A stretch of DNA of 64,000 nucleotides, from contig NZ_JAJIUJ010000115.1 in NCBI RefSeq assembly GCF_020880415.1, positions 1-64,000 of the forward strand. Direction: 5' to 3'. A model generated the notes under the pieces. The model ran no database searches and had not been told where the DNA came from. It saw nothing but the letters and a program-made list of their open reading frames with translations. This document shows, piece after piece, positions 8,016 through 18,035 of the stretch (position 1 is the stretch's first letter; each line of letters starts with the position of its first letter). Position numbers and translations under genes: made by a program. This DNA comes from Xanthomonas euvesicatoria pv. euvesicatoria. Lineage in GTDB: Bacteria; Pseudomonadota; Gammaproteobacteria; Xanthomonadales; Xanthomonadaceae.

Positions 8016-10916
8016 TCAGAAACGCTGCTGATACTTCATGTACATGAAGCGCCCAATGTCGTAGCCACCGTAATAGGAGTAGCCGGAGTTGGGCTGGCCA
8101 TAAGCGGGTGCCGAATAGTGTTCGAATATGTTGTTCGCACCTACGGCAACCGTCGCGTTCCACGGAAGAGCATAGGCCACTTGTAGATCGTGGAAGGTAT
8201 TTGAACCCAGCTCATTCATGCCAACCGTTGAGCCCTGGAACTCGGGAGCGGTGAAGTCAGGAAGGCTGCAGCGATCTGTTGCGAAGCAACGCTCCTTGGT
8301 ACGCGAGTAGTAACGCGCGCTCCAAGTTACGGACCAGTCGTCCCACTGCCAATTCACGGAGAGATTGGAACGAACGCGGAAGTTACCCCCGTACCCATTC
8401 TGCTGACTTGGTGGATTGGTGCTGTTGTCGGCCTTCAGCTCGTTCTTGGAAACGTAGGTGTTCAGCAGCGATGTGGTGAAGTTGCCCCACTGCGTCTCAA
8501 AACGATAATTAAGGTCGAAGTCGAAGCCTTCAGTTTCAACATAACCCGCATTGCGTAGACCGAACGACAGGCTTGTGATATTGCCCGCTGCGTTACGCGT
8601 GAAGCCTACGCAACGCGACTCGATACCGCGCAGGTAGCAATCGTCTAGAAGGTCGGTCGGCGTGTCGCCAACGATGGTATTTTCGATGCGGATATTCCAC
8701 CAATCCAAAGAGGCGTTGAGGCCGGTGATGAAGCCTGGGCTCCATACGAGGCCAAGCGTCTTGGAGGTCGAGGTTTCCGGAGTCAGCGTAGGAGTCGAGC
8801 CGGATACGAAGGGCACATTCGTCTGTTCGCCAGGTCCCGGTGCGGGAGCGACGCCCGACGCATTAAGTTGACGGAAGCCTGCCGGCACATCAGCCAAGCA
8901 TCTTGCATTGCCAGCCGCCGGGCCGAACGAGGTATCGCAAGGATCGGTGTAATTTTCGAAGCTCTGCGACAGGCCGCCAAACAAGTCTGCGACGGTCGGC
9001 GCGCGGAAGCCTTCTGACCAGGTTCCACGCACCAGTACGGATTCAAACGGCTTCCACTTGAATCCGAATTTGCTGTTTGTCGTGTTGCCGAAAGTGTCGT
9101 AGTCCGAATAACGAGTTGCCAGGGTGACACTTAATTCTTTCGCACCAGGAAGGTCCGCAAGCAATGGGACCTGCAACTCTGCATACACTTCATTGAGATT
9201 GTAGCCGCCGCGCGTCGGGCCGGCAGCTAGATCCGTCGATATACCGGTCTGTGCAAGTGCATCTGGCGAGAAAGAGCCAGTTTCTTCGCGGCGTTCCACA
9301 CCCACTGCTAGGCCGAGATCGCCAGCTGGCAGCGTAGCCAGGATGCCGGAAACGCTTGCAAAGTAGTTCTTGGTCGTGGTTTCGGACAGCGCTTGGCCGG
9401 GCTGATACAGGTAAGCCTGTACGTTGGGGTCATTCAAGCCGTTTGGAGCGTTGTAGCCGAAGGGAACCAACGGATTCCAGGGCGTGCATGCCCCGGGTCC
9501 GAAGCCAAGGGTGATCGGGTTAGCGGCGGTACCGCACTGTGCCACACCCTCAGAATTAATGAACGACGGGCCAGTGGCTTGCCCGACCGCATAGGTATTG
9601 AGATTACCCGTGCTGATCTGCGTGCCCTTATTCTGGTTGTAAAGGAAGCCCGCTTCCCAATCCCAGTACTTCTCGCCGAAATTGAAATTACCGCTAAACT
9701 TGCCCGTGAATCGCGAGGTGGTCAGATTGTTCTGAACTTCGCGCGGAACTTCCCAGCCACGCCGGACATATTGAACAGCCTGCGGTGCTACGCCAGCAGG
9801 TAGTGCGCCGGTCGCCTGATTGCCCAGGGGGTTGAAGACGCTGTCGATGGAGAGACCGCCGCTGCTCAGGTCGAAATTGGCGCTCTGCATGGGATAACCG
9901 GCGTTCTGTGCGAACGACTCCCGGTCGGTGTACAGCACGCTGGTGTCGAACGCAACATTGTCGGTGAAATCGAAGTGTCCGTTGAGGAACGCCGACTTGC
10001 GCTTGATCCCGCTGTAGACAGTAGATTCCAGCGAAGGATTGGAAGTGTCGGTGCCGTTGAGCGCGCGGTAGCTAGAAAAGTCAGCCGGATCTAGCCCAGC
10101 AACGTCGCGGCGCAGGGTGCGAGTCGAGGTACCGCCAGTAGCATTGGTATAGGCAAAACGGCCGAATTCAGTGGTTCCTGAAAGACCGCCAGGACGCGGT
10201 GCTGTCTTTTCGCCAGTCGGGAATCGGGCGCGGCTAAACCAGCGGTTACGTGCCCAAACCGGATCTTCGTTAGTGTATTCGACGCCGGCAGTCAGTGAGC
10301 CGCGATCGCCCCGGAAACCCATCGTGAAGTCGTACACGTCACGCTGGCCGTCACCCTGGCCCCACTGGCCAATGTAGACGTTGGCTTCGGCACCTTCGAA
10401 ATCCTTTCGGGTAATGATATTGATCACGCCTGCAATCGCGTCAGAACCGTAGATTGTGGACGCGCCGTCCTTCAAGACTTCGATGCGCTCAACCATGACA
10501 GCTGGGATCGAGGCAACGTCCTGCAGGCCGCCGTTTGTGATGCCAAGGCGGTGGCCGTCAACCAGGACCAATGTGCGATTCGCCCCCAAGTTGCGCAGAT
10601 CGATGTAGTAACCACCAACGTTTTCGCCAGAGCTTAGCGGCGAGGTGCGGCTAATTGCCGGCGAGCCTGCGGTTGGAATGTTCTGCAGGATGTCAGCAAC
10701 CGATTTGAAGCCCTGCTTCTCTATCTGATCTCTGCTGATCAGCAGCACCGGCTGGGCTGTCTCGCTATCGACTTGGCGGATACGCGAACCCGTCACTTCG
10801 ATCTTGTCGAGGTTGGTGGTGCCGGCTTCCTGGGCGATGGCGGTGCCGGTACCGCCCACACCCACGACGAGCGCGAGGACAACTGCATCGCGCAGCTTGT
10901 TGGACTTGCAATTCAT
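8016..10916 (-). CDS. TonB-dependent outer-membrane receptor
   Basis: A 966-residue active-uptake receptor energised by TonB-ExbBD. The signal peptide (about residues 1-28, ending AIAQ) is followed by a TonB-box-like IEVTGSRI. The plug domain runs to about residue 160, with DILQNIPTAGSP, GANRTLVLVDGHR and IEVLKDGASTIYGSDAIAGVINIITR, and the rest is a 22-strand beta-barrel ending in the aromatic KYQQRF. It belongs to the large Xanthomonas receptor group related to siderophore and oligosaccharide receptors. The ligand cannot be told. ATG 10916 has a GGAGAG ribosome site. The 61-codon upstream extension lacks a signal peptide. Confidence 0.93.
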   Translation of the reverse strand: MNCKSNKLRDAVVLALVVGVGGTGTAIAQEAGTTNLDKIEVTGSRIRQVDSETAQPVLLISRDQIEKQGFKSVADILQNIPTAGSPAISRTSPLSSGENVGGYYIDLRNLGANRTLVLVDGHRLGITNGGLQDVASIPAVMVERIEVLKDGASTIYGSDAIAGVINIITRKDFEGAEANVYIGQWGQGDGQRDVYDFTMGFRGDRGSLTAGVEYTNEDPVWARNRWFSRARFPTGEKTAPRPGGLSGTTEFGRFAYTNATGGTSTRTLRRDVAGLDPADFSSYRALNGTDTSNPSLESTVYSGIKRKSAFLNGHFDFTDNVAFDTSVLYTDRESFAQNAGYPMQSANFDLSSGGLSIDSVFNPLGNQATGALPAGVAPQAVQYVRRGWEVPREVQNNLTTSRFTGKFSGNFNFGEKYWDWEAGFLYNQNKGTQISTGNLNTYAVGQATGPSFINSEGVAQCGTAANPITLGFGPGACTPWNPLVPFGYNAPNGLNDPNVQAYLYQPGQALSETTTKNYFASVSGILATLPAGDLGLAVGVERREETGSFSPDALAQTGISTDLAAGPTRGGYNLNEVYAELQVPLLADLPGAKELSVTLATRYSDYDTFGNTTNSKFGFKWKPFESVLVRGTWSEGFRAPTVADLFGGLSQSFENYTDPCDTSFGPAAGNARCLADVPAGFRQLNASGVAPAPGPGEQTNVPFVSGSTPTLTPETSTSKTLGLVWSPGFITGLNASLDWWNIRIENTIVGDTPTDLLDDCYLRGIESRCVGFTRNAAGNITSLSFGLRNAGYVETEGFDFDLNYRFETQWGNFTTSLLNTYVSKNELKADNSTNPPSQQNGYGGNFRVRSNLSVNWQWDDWSVTWSARYYSRTKERCFATDRCSLPDFTAPEFQGSTVGMNELGSNTFHDLQVAYALPWNATVAVGANNIFEHYSAPAYGQPNSGYSYYGGYDIGRFMYMKYQQRF

Positions 10917-11101
10917 TAGCTCTCTCTCCAAGTGATCTTGGGTACTGCCAAGGGTTGTTTTGCCTGCCGGGGGTTCCGAAAAAAGCGGATCCAAAACGTC
11001 AGGGTGAACCGATGGTATATGCGTTGCGAGAGAAATTAAAGTCCCGTTAACGAAAAAGAAGAAGGCTGTGAAAGTGGTAGCCGGGCGCGTGACCCGCAAC
11101 G

Positions 11102-11134
11102 AAAAACGCCACCGGCTGCGGGCCGATGGCGTTA
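11102..11134 (-). terminator. Terminator of the exported-protein gene
   Basis: Arms AACGCCA (11105-11111) and TGGCGTT (11127-11133), with an inner CGGC/GCCG stem, precede TTTTTCG on the minus strand, 26 nt past the stop at 11160. Confidence 0.75.
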
Positions 11135-11159
11135 TGAGAATTGCTATGGAATCAGTGGG

Positions 11160-12026
11160 TTACAGATCCTGCTCGTATCTGACGTACGGAACCGTACCGT
11201 CGCTGTTGCTCTCGTTACTCGGTGCGAACGGGTTCTTGCCGCGGGAAATGACGTTCTCGGCGCCAACGGTGAGTTGGCCGCTCCAAGGGGTGCGCCACGT
11301 CAGGCCCAGGCCCAGGCCTTCCCACTTTTCGGGCTGGCCGGGGACGTCGACGACGCGACCAATGACATTTGCGCTGAAGGCACCGTAGCCGCCGCCAACG
11401 CTCAAGGTCTTGCTGTCCCACTGGTCGGCAATGGCCGGGGACACGTCGGCCAGCGGGACCAGGCGTGCGCGAGCATACGTGCCGCCGATCGAAACAAAGC
11501 CTTCGCGGCCGATGTTCTTCTGCCCGAAGACGGTTAGGTCGTTTTGCTCGACCCGCGTCAGCGGGGCCTTGCCTGCACCGATCAGCCAGGCGGGCAGGGT
11601 GTCGCGGCCAGTGCCGGCAGTGACGCCCACCCGGCCAGTGCCGCGATTGAAGCCCAGCGTGCCGGACACGCGGCGCGAGGCAGCCGCGCTGTCTTCTTCG
11701 TCATCGCCGATGCCTGCAAGCAGGCAGTGGCTGGCAAGACCGCTGATGTTGGTGCCGCGGCTGCTGTTGCAAAGCAGGCCAAGCGAGTCGCCGGAGCTCA
11801 GGCCAAACGCCGCATCGAGCGAGTTGCGGCCGAAATGCCAGCGTGCACCGGCTTTCTGCTCGCCGGTCGGCTCTAGGTACAGAAACGCTTCCACCTTGCC
11901 GCTGCCCTTGTTCCACACCGGCAGGATCGTGCTTTCGCGCAACTGTTGCGCCGACTGCGCATGCACGCCAGTGGGCGCCGCGAGGGCAACCATCAAAGCT
12001 AGCGGGAGGCGCAGGAGGTATCGCAT
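11160..12026 (-). CDS. Exported protein of unknown function, possibly an outer-membrane barrel
   Basis: I do not recognise this 288-residue protein. It begins with a clear signal peptide (MRYLLRLPLALMVALAAPTG, cleavage probably after VHAQ). The mature part alternates short polar and hydrophobic stretches rich in Gly, such as VGVTAGTGRDTLP and KTLSVGGGYGAFSANVIGRV, which is the pattern of outer-membrane beta-strands. Two Cys residues (LLCNSSRG and SHCLLAG) could form a disulfide. It has its own promoter and terminator, so it is a single-gene unit between the TonB receptor and hslO. Confidence 0.75.
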   Translation of the reverse strand: MRYLLRLPLALMVALAAPTGVHAQSAQQLRESTILPVWNKGSGKVEAFLYLEPTGEQKAGARWHFGRNSLDAAFGLSSGDSLGLLCNSSRGTNISGLASHCLLAGIGDDEEDSAAASRRVSGTLGFNRGTGRVGVTAGTGRDTLPAWLIGAGKAPLTRVEQNDLTVFGQKNIGREGFVSIGGTYARARLVPLADVSPAIADQWDSKTLSVGGGYGAFSANVIGRVVDVPGQPEKWEGLGLGLTWRTPWSGQLTVGAENVISRGKNPFAPSNESNSDGTVPYVRYEQDL

Positions 12027-12080
12027 ACCAGAGGTCAGACCCAGGGGCAGTTGTTAAGTTCCCGAGAGCGGGCAATTAGG

Positions 12081-12109
12081 ATGCTAGGGTGTTTATGATT
12101 ATTTAACAA
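12081..12109 (-). promoter_or_regulatory. Promoter of the exported-protein gene
   Basis: Minus strand TTGTTA (12104-12109), a 17-bp AT-rich spacer and TAGCAT (12081-12086). The leader would be about 48 nt. Confidence 0.6.
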
Positions 12110-12146
12110 GTGGTCGCGTGCCCCCGGAACGCAACCGTCATCCTAT

Positions 12147-13037
12147 CTATTGCAACCTTTCCGGCGCTTCCTGCGAGGGCTGCGCCTCGTTGAAAAGTAC
12201 GTCCAGCGCGGTCAACGGAAAGTGATACTCACGACCGCAGAATTCGCAGCGCACCTCGACTTCGCCAGTGGCCTCGGCGGCCGCACGCGCCTCCTCTTCG
12301 CCCAGCGATTGCAGCATCGAGGCAACCCGCTCGCGCGAACAGGAGCAGCCGAAGCTGAGTGGCTTGCTGCCGAGCAACTGCGGCGCTTCTTCGTGGAACA
12401 GGCGATGCAGCAGGTCCTGGCCGGCGACCGATAGCAGCTCCGGTGCGCCCAGGGTGTCGAACAGGGCCCCGATGCGGGTCCAGCCATCGTTATCGCCTTC
12501 ATCGCCGGGGAGCTTCTGCAGCAGCAGGCCGGCGGCCTGATCCGGGCCAGCGGCCAGCAGCAAGCGCGTCGGCAACTGTTCGGACTGCTGGAAATAGGTT
12601 TCGAAGGCTTCGGCCAGATCCGGTGCCTGCATGCCGACCAGACTCTGGTAGCGCTGCGGCTCGCGCGGGTCCAGGCCGGGGTTCTCGATGGTGATCGCCA
12701 GCAGCGCGGCCTCGCCCAGTTCGCGCAGGTCGGTCGGCGCATCCGCACCCTCGGCCAGCTGCACGATGCCGCGCAAGGTGCCGGCGGCGGTGCATTCGGC
12801 AAACAGGGTGCGCAAGGTGTCGTTGCCACGCAGTTGCACCGACAGGCGCCCGTCGACCTTGGTGTGGCCGGTGAACAGTGCAGCGGCCACCGCAGCTTCG
12901 CCGAGCAGTTGGCGCGCGGCGGGCGGGTAGGCGGCGGCACCCTGGATGTCGTGCCAGGCCTTGGTCAGGCGCACATGGACGCCGCGCACGCCGGCGGCGG
13001 GCAGCAGGAAACGGGAAAGCTGATCGTGATCGGTCAT
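12147..13037 (-). CDS. hslO: Hsp33 redox-regulated chaperonin
   Basis: A 296-residue cytoplasmic holdase that is switched on by oxidation. Its C-terminal zinc switch is intact: Cys231 and Cys233 in FGCSCSRERV, and Cys264 and Cys267 in CEFCGREYHF, the CxC...CxxC set expected for Hsp33. The N-terminal domain (TKAWHDIQ, LLGEAAVAAALF, LSVQLRGND) matches the family. ATG 13037 gives the usual length. The 52 upstream codons in the same frame run into the divergent mtgA region and are rejected. Confidence 0.96.
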   Translation of the reverse strand: MTDHDQLSRFLLPAAGVRGVHVRLTKAWHDIQGAAAYPPAARQLLGEAAVAAALFTGHTKVDGRLSVQLRGNDTLRTLFAECTAAGTLRGIVQLAEGADAPTDLRELGEAALLAITIENPGLDPREPQRYQSLVGMQAPDLAEAFETYFQQSEQLPTRLLLAAGPDQAAGLLLQKLPGDEGDNDGWTRIGALFDTLGAPELLSVAGQDLLHRLFHEEAPQLLGSKPLSFGCSCSRERVASMLQSLGEEEARAAAEATGEVEVRCEFCGREYHFPLTALDVLFNEAQPSQEAPERLQ

Positions 13038-13111
13038 GGAAACATCGGGCGTAAGGGACGCGGGTTGCCGGATAATGCGGCAGGCATCGGGATTGAAGGT
13101 CGTAGCGAACA

Positions 13112-13858
13112 ATGGGGATGGATGCATGGGATGGCAAGCAGGCGGCGCCACCGCGGCGCGCGCGGCGCTGGTTGCGCTGGCTGATGGCGGCACCGCTGCT
13201 GTTCGCAGCGGCGAGCGTGCTGCAGGTGCTGATCTTGCGGGTGGTCGATCCGCCGATCAGCAGCATGATGGTGGGGCGTTACCTGGAAGCCTGGGGCGAG
13301 GGCGACTGGCGTTTTTCGCTGCATCAGCAGTGGCGTGATTACGACAAGATCGCCGCAAGCCTGCCGATTTTGGTGGTGGCTGCGGAGGATCAGCAGTTTC
13401 CGATGCACCACGGTTTTGATTTGCAGGCGATCGAGAAGGCGCGCGATCACAATGCCCGCGGTGGACGCGTGCGCGGCGCCAGCACCATCAGTCAGCAGGT
13501 CGCCAAGAATGTGTTCCTGTGGCAGGGCCGCAGCTGGGTGCGCAAGGGTCTGGAAGCCTGGTACACGGTGTTGATCGAGCTGTTCTGGCCGAAGCAACGC
13601 ATCCTGGAGATGTATCTCAACGTGGCCGAGTTCGGCGACGGGGTGTATGGCGCGCAGGCGGCTGCACAGCAGTTCTGGAGCAAGGATGCGGCAGGCTTGT
13701 CGCCAAGCGAATCGGCACGCCTGGCAGCGGTGTTGCCATCGCCACGGCGCTATGACGCGCGTCGTCCGGGTGCATTCGTGCAGCGGCGTGCGACGTGGAT
13801 CCAGCGGCAGGCGCGCCAGTTGGGCGGCCCTGTCTATCTGCAGGGGCCATCACGGTGA
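13112..13858 (+). CDS. mtgA: Monofunctional biosynthetic peptidoglycan transglycosylase
   Basis: A 248-residue inner-membrane enzyme that polymerises glycan strands from lipid II. One membrane anchor lies at about residues 22-45 ([20 protein letters not shown]). The GT51 domain follows, with the catalytic-Glu motif [16 protein letters not shown], then [17 protein letters not shown] and [17 protein letters not shown]. No transpeptidase domain is present, which defines MtgA as opposed to class A PBPs. It is divergent from hslO and overlaps the next gene by 4 nt (GTGA). Confidence 0.96.
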   Translation: MGMDAWDGKQAAPPRRARRWLRWLMAAPLLFAAASVLQVLILRVVDPPISSMMVGRYLEAWGEGDWRFSLHQQWRDYDKIAASLPILVVAAEDQQFPMHHGFDLQAIEKARDHNARGGRVRGASTISQQVAKNVFLWQGRSWVRKGLEAWYTVLIELFWPKQRILEMYLNVAEFGDGVYGAQAAAQQFWSKDAAGLSPSESARLAAVLPSPRRYDARRPGAFVQRRATWIQRQARQLGGPVYLQGPSR

Positions 13859-14901
13859 GCACGATCGAGACTGCGCAACTGCCGCCGGCACCCGAACGCC
13901 TGACGGTGCTCATCGCGGCCTTCAATGAAGAAACCAGCATTCCGCTGCTGCATCCGCGCCTGTGCGCGGTGTTGGCGCAGCTGCCCGGACTTCAGACGCA
14001 CGTGCTGTATGTCGACGACGGCAGCACCGATGGCACCTGGGAGGTGTTGCATGCGCTGACCGAAGCGGATGCGCAGGTGAGTGCGGTGCGGTTGTCGCGC
14101 AATTTCGGCAAGGAAGTGGCAATTTCTGCCGGACTGGACCACGTGCTCCCGGGTGCGGTGGTGTTGCTCGATGCCGATGGCCAGGATCCGCCGGAGCTGA
14201 TCCCGGAATTCGTTGCGCTATGGCGTGGCGGCTACGACAACATCTTCGGTACGCGGGTCATTCGCGAGGGCGAGAATTGGCTCAAGCGTAGCGCTGCGCA
14301 CGCGTTTTATCGGGTGATCCGGCGCTTGTCGCGTACCCCGATTCCTGCCGATACCGGCGATTTCCGCTTGCTGTCGCCGCGTGTCGTGCAAGCCTTGCAG
14401 CAGCTGCGCGAGCGCCACCGTTTCATGAAGGGGCTCTTCGGCTGGGTCGGGTTTCGCCAGGTAGCGCTGCCGTATCGGCGTGAGCCGCGTCTGTCTGGGC
14501 ACAGCAAGTTCACGGTATGGCGGCTGTGGAATTTCGCGCTCGATGGCATTACCAGTTTTTCCACGGTGCCGCTGCGCGCGGCAACATATCTGGGCCTGCT
14601 GACCGCGGTGCTGGCGTTCCTGTTCGGCGCGTGGGTCGTCATCAAGGCTGCGCTGATGGGCGACCCAGTGGCCGGGTGGCCGACGCTGATGTCGGTGATC
14701 CTGTTTCTGGGGGGCGTTCAGCTGATTGCCCTGGGCCTGATTGGCGAATACCTGGGCCGCCTGTACGACGAGGCCAAGCAGCGCCCGCTGTATCTGGTCG
14801 ATACCCACCGCGGCGCGGTGGGAGTAGTCTGCGATCATCAGACCAAGCGCGGAGCGGGCCATGCAGACCGTACGACAGCTGTTGGGGACCAAGCAGGTTG
14901 A
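13855..14901 (+). CDS. Family 2 glycosyltransferase, GtrB/ArnC/DPM1-like
   Basis: A protein of 348 residues from the GTG at 13855, whose GTGA overlaps the mtgA stop. The GT-A catalytic domain shows [23 protein letters not shown] (nucleotide-sugar binding) and [14 protein letters not shown]. Two C-terminal membrane helices ([19 protein letters not shown] and [18 protein letters not shown]) precede [17 protein letters not shown], typical of enzymes that load a sugar onto undecaprenyl phosphate. Coupling to mtgA suggests an envelope role. The sugar is unknown. The 3' end overlaps the CBS gene by 41 nt. Confidence 0.9.
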   Translation: MSTIETAQLPPAPERLTVLIAAFNEETSIPLLHPRLCAVLAQLPGLQTHVLYVDDGSTDGTWEVLHALTEADAQVSAVRLSRNFGKEVAISAGLDHVLPGAVVLLDADGQDPPELIPEFVALWRGGYDNIFGTRVIREGENWLKRSAAHAFYRVIRRLSRTPIPADTGDFRLLSPRVVQALQQLRERHRFMKGLFGWVGFRQVALPYRREPRLSGHSKFTVWRLWNFALDGITSFSTVPLRAATYLGLLTAVLAFLFGAWVVIKAALMGDPVAGWPTLMSVILFLGGVQLIALGLIGEYLGRLYDEAKQRPLYLVDTHRGAVGVVCDHQTKRGAGHADRTTAVGDQAG

Positions 14902-15289
14902 GGTATTTGCGGTTGCCGCCGATGCCGCGGTGATCGAGGCGATTCGCCTGATGGCCGAGAAGGCCATCGGCGCGGTCCTGGTGATGGAAGGGACGCGCTT
15001 GGTCGGTATCGTTTCCGAGCGCGATTACGCACGCAAGGTGGTACTGCGCGATCGCGCGTCTTCCACGACCAGCGTCGCCGAGATCATGAGCGCCGAGGTG
15101 GTGACAGTGTCGCCGTCGGACACGGTGGAGCGCTGCATGCAACTCATGACCGACGGACGCTTTCGCCATCTGCCGGTGGTCGAAAACGGCCGCGTGCAAG
15201 GCGTGATTTCGATCGGCGACCTGGTCAAGGCGGTGATCGAAGCGCAGCGGCAGGATATCGACCAGCTGCAGCGTTACATCGCCAGCTGA
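14861..15289 (+). CDS. Two-CBS-domain protein
   Basis: A 142-residue soluble protein made of two CBS motifs, roughly residues 8-65 (AVIEAIRLMAEKAIGAVLVM, VGIVSERDYARKV) and 75-130 (MSAEVVTVSPSDTVERCMQL, RHLPVVENGRVQGVISIGDL). Paired CBS domains bind adenine nucleotides and act as energy sensors. Stand-alone forms like this usually regulate a partner that cannot be named here. It overlaps the glycosyltransferase gene by 41 nt in another frame. Confidence 0.93.
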   Translation: MQTVRQLLGTKQVEVFAVAADAAVIEAIRLMAEKAIGAVLVMEGTRLVGIVSERDYARKVVLRDRASSTTSVAEIMSAEVVTVSPSDTVERCMQLMTDGRFRHLPVVENGRVQGVISIGDLVKAVIEAQRQDIDQLQRYIAS

Positions 15290-15301
15290 CGCGGCGTTGC
15301 C

Positions 15302-17287
15302 TTACTGCGCGTACTTGCCGCCGCAATCGCTGTCCTTGCCAGGGCCTGGTTCGAAGGTCGCAAGCAGGGCCGCCGGCGGTGCGATGCTGCCGAGCGCGAC
15401 CGCGATCGCGCCGCGCACGCCTAGCGCCTTGAAGTCGGGGCGGAAGCTTGGGTCCTTGAAGGTGCCGCCGATCCGCAGCGGCGAGCGCAGGCTGAGGATG
15501 CTGCGATCTTTCGGGCGCGGACGCAGCAGCAGATCGAGCGTTTCGTTCTTGAGGCTGATGTTGCCTTCGCCGACGATGATGGTGTCGGTGCTATCGAAGG
15601 CCAGTGCCCGCGACTGCATCAGCCCGTCCTGCACGCCGAAGTCGCCGAAGATGCAGCGCACGGGGATCTGCCGGTCCTTGGTGAGCAGGTATTTCAGCGA
15701 TTCTGCGATGTCCAGGCCAGCCAGCTCCATGATCAGGTTGCCGACATGGCCGCGGCCCATGCCGACGCCGATGCTGCCATCGGCGCTGCCGAGCATCGCG
15801 GCGATGGAGTTGCCGCGGCCACGCAGATCCAGCTCGCCGCCGATCGCACCCGAGGCCTGCTTGGCGAGCGCGGCATCGGGAAACAGCTGATCCAGACGAA
15901 TGCCGCGAATGCTGGCCTTCAGTTGGGTGGTGATGACTGCATTGCGCGCATCCATGCCGATGGTGGAGCGGATGTCGCCGCCGGCAACGCCGAAGTTCAA
16001 TGGGTCCAACCGCAGCAAGCCGTCTTTCAAAGTCAGCGCGGCATCCATGTCGTCCAGTGGCCAGGACGGCGCGTTGATGCGCTGCGCACGCCAACGGACC
16101 TGGGCATCCATCGCACGTAACTTGGACAAGTCGTAAGGCGTTGCCGGTAGAACGCGATGGCTGGCGGCAAGCTGCGCGGCCTGCCTTTTCTGCTCGGCGT
16201 TTGCCGATTCGTTGGTTCCGGTCTTTGGGGGCGCGCCGACGAACCCGGCCAGATCGTCGAAATCCAGCCGCTTGGACGCCAGGTCTGCGCGCAGGAACGG
16301 GCGCTTGTTGCGCAGGTCGATCTCTGCAGTGCCGGAAAGATCGCTGTCACCGGCAGTGCCGGTGAACTTTTCATAGCGCCAGACATCGCCGTCGCGGCGC
16401 AGGCGGCCGTCCAGCTTGTAAGGCGGCGTGGAGGGCATCGCGACGCCGATCAGCGGGTACAGGTCTTCCATATCCTGCCCGCTGAGCGCCATCTGCAGGT
16501 CGAACACCCGGAACTGAAACGTATTGGTCAAGGTGCCGCGCACGTGCGTCCGCGTGGCGCCGGCGCTGCCGCGCAGATCGATGCGGAAGGGGTGTTCGGT
16601 CTGGCTCAATTCCAGTGGCGAGGCGGTATTGCCCTTGAGCGAGAACGGGTAGCCTTTCCAGCGACCCTTGCCATCGATGCCGATCGGCGCAGCGCGCTGG
16701 TCGCTGCTGGGCGGCGCCAGGCTGTTGATCGCCACATCCACGTCCGAGCGGCTGGCATCGTCGATATATTGCAGCCGCCCGTTGTTCACCAACAGGCGGC
16801 CCAGGCGCGGCATGCTGCCGTCGCCATCGCTCTGGTCGAAGACCCAGTTACCCGGATGGCTGTCGTTGCCGGCTTCCAGCAACAGGGTGGGGTGCTCCAG
16901 CCGGATCTCCGGCAGCCGCAGACTGCCGCGCAGCAATGGCCAGAATTCGACATCGATCTCGGCCGCGTTCATTTCTGCCATCGCGCCGCGCTTGGACCAA
17001 GGCGCATTGCCCAAGCTCAATCGCTCGCCGCGCACCGTGGTGATACGGCCCAGATCGACATCCAGATGGCCCAGATGAAATTCGCGCCCGGTCTTCGCGC
17101 TGACCGCGCGTTCGACCGGCCCGCGTAACCAGTTCCAGTCGAACAGCAGGACGAAGATCGTTATGAGGACAGCAACGATGCCGAGCCCGATCCACCAGCG
17201 GCGACGGCGCGAGACGCGGGCGGGCGAATGAGCGGGAGAGGAGGGCACGTTGTTCACGTGCGCAATGGTTGGCGATGGCTCGTGCAC
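15302..17287 (-). CDS. AsmA-family envelope protein
   Basis: About 661 residues with one N-terminal membrane helix (WWIGLGIVAVLITIFVLLF) and a long periplasmic body with AsmA-like repeats (GREFHLGHLDVDLGR, LSLGNAPWS, GQDMEDLYPLIGVAMPSTPPY and an RDRSILSLRSPLRIGGTFKD-like end). AsmA proteins are chorein-like bridges thought to influence outer-membrane lipid or protein assembly. No ATG is available near the start: GTG 17287, 17257 and 17248 are possible and none has a good ribosome site, so the exact start is unsure. It is convergent with the CBS gene, 12 nt apart. Confidence 0.85.
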   Translation of the reverse strand: MHEPSPTIAHVNNVPSSPAHSPARVSRRRRWWIGLGIVAVLITIFVLLFDWNWLRGPVERAVSAKTGREFHLGHLDVDLGRITTVRGERLSLGNAPWSKRGAMAEMNAAEIDVEFWPLLRGSLRLPEIRLEHPTLLLEAGNDSHPGNWVFDQSDGDGSMPRLGRLLVNNGRLQYIDDASRSDVDVAINSLAPPSSDQRAAPIGIDGKGRWKGYPFSLKGNTASPLELSQTEHPFRIDLRGSAGATRTHVRGTLTNTFQFRVFDLQMALSGQDMEDLYPLIGVAMPSTPPYKLDGRLRRDGDVWRYEKFTGTAGDSDLSGTAEIDLRNKRPFLRADLASKRLDFDDLAGFVGAPPKTGTNESANAEQKRQAAQLAASHRVLPATPYDLSKLRAMDAQVRWRAQRINAPSWPLDDMDAALTLKDGLLRLDPLNFGVAGGDIRSTIGMDARNAVITTQLKASIRGIRLDQLFPDAALAKQASGAIGGELDLRGRGNSIAAMLGSADGSIGVGMGRGHVGNLIMELAGLDIAESLKYLLTKDRQIPVRCIFGDFGVQDGLMQSRALAFDSTDTIIVGEGNISLKNETLDLLLRPRPKDRSILSLRSPLRIGGTFKDPSFRPDFKALGVRGAIAVALGSIAPPAALLATFEPGPGKDSDCGGKYAQ

Positions 17288-17315
17288 GGCGCGCGAACGC
17301 GCTGTCGGTCACAGA

Positions 17316-17960
17316 TCACATCACCTGCGCGGTCACCGCAACGAAGTGGCAAGCGCTACCGGCGAGCACGAACAGGTGCCAGATGGCGTGGAAGTAACGC
17401 TGGGTGTCGCGCTGATAGAAATACGTGCCCAAGGTGTAGAAGAGCCCGCCAGCCAGCAGCCAGCACAGCGACCAGGTGTCGACAGAGCGCAGCAGCGGCT
17501 CAATGGCCACGATGATCAGCCAGCCCATCGCCAGATACAGCACCGTCGAGAGCAATCGAAAGCGACCGGTAAAAAACAGTTTGAAGATCACCCCGGCGGC
17601 GGCGATCGTCCAGATGGCGGCGAATAATCCCCAGCCCCAGGGGCCGCGCAGATTGATCAACGTAAACGGTGTGTAGGTGCCGGCGATCAGCAGATAGATC
17701 GCGCAATGATCGAGCACCTGCAGGCGCGCCTTGGCGCCCGGATGCGGAATGGCATGGAACAGCGTGGAGGCGACGTAGAGCAATACCAGCGTAGCACTGA
17801 ACACGATGGCGGTGGCCAGTTGCCAGCCATCGCCATAGATGGCGGCCAGCGTGATCAGCACCGAACCACCGGCCAGTGCGGCAACCGCACCCAGGCCGTG
17901 CGTGACGGCACTGGCGATTTCGTCGCGCAGGTCGGTCGAGGGGGAGGCGTCTGCGTTCAT
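17316..17960 (-). CDS. Hemolysin III / TrhA (PAQR-fold) membrane protein
   Basis: A 214-residue protein with seven predicted helices. Diagnostic motifs are EIASAVTHGLGAVAAL at the start, YVASTLFHAIPHPGAKARLQVLDHCAIYLLIAGTYTP in the middle and RYFHAIWHLFVLAGSACHF near the end. The Ser and His residues of these motifs are the presumed zinc ligands of the PAQR superfamily, which includes proposed ceramidase-like hydrolases. Bacterial members help keep membrane lipid fluidity. ATG 17960 is used in place of the upstream TTG. The AsmA gene starts 28 nt downstream on the same strand, so the two may be co-transcribed. Confidence 0.92.
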   Translation of the reverse strand: MNADASPSTDLRDEIASAVTHGLGAVAALAGGSVLITLAAIYGDGWQLATAIVFSATLVLLYVASTLFHAIPHPGAKARLQVLDHCAIYLLIAGTYTPFTLINLRGPWGWGLFAAIWTIAAAGVIFKLFFTGRFRLLSTVLYLAMGWLIIVAIEPLLRSVDTWSLCWLLAGGLFYTLGTYFYQRDTQRYFHAIWHLFVLAGSACHFVAVTAQVM

Positions 17961-18035
17961 GCCAAAAAGGTACCGCAATTGCGAGCAATTCGCATCGCCA
18001 GCGGTACCGCACGCTTGCCGCAGGTCATGTGCAGG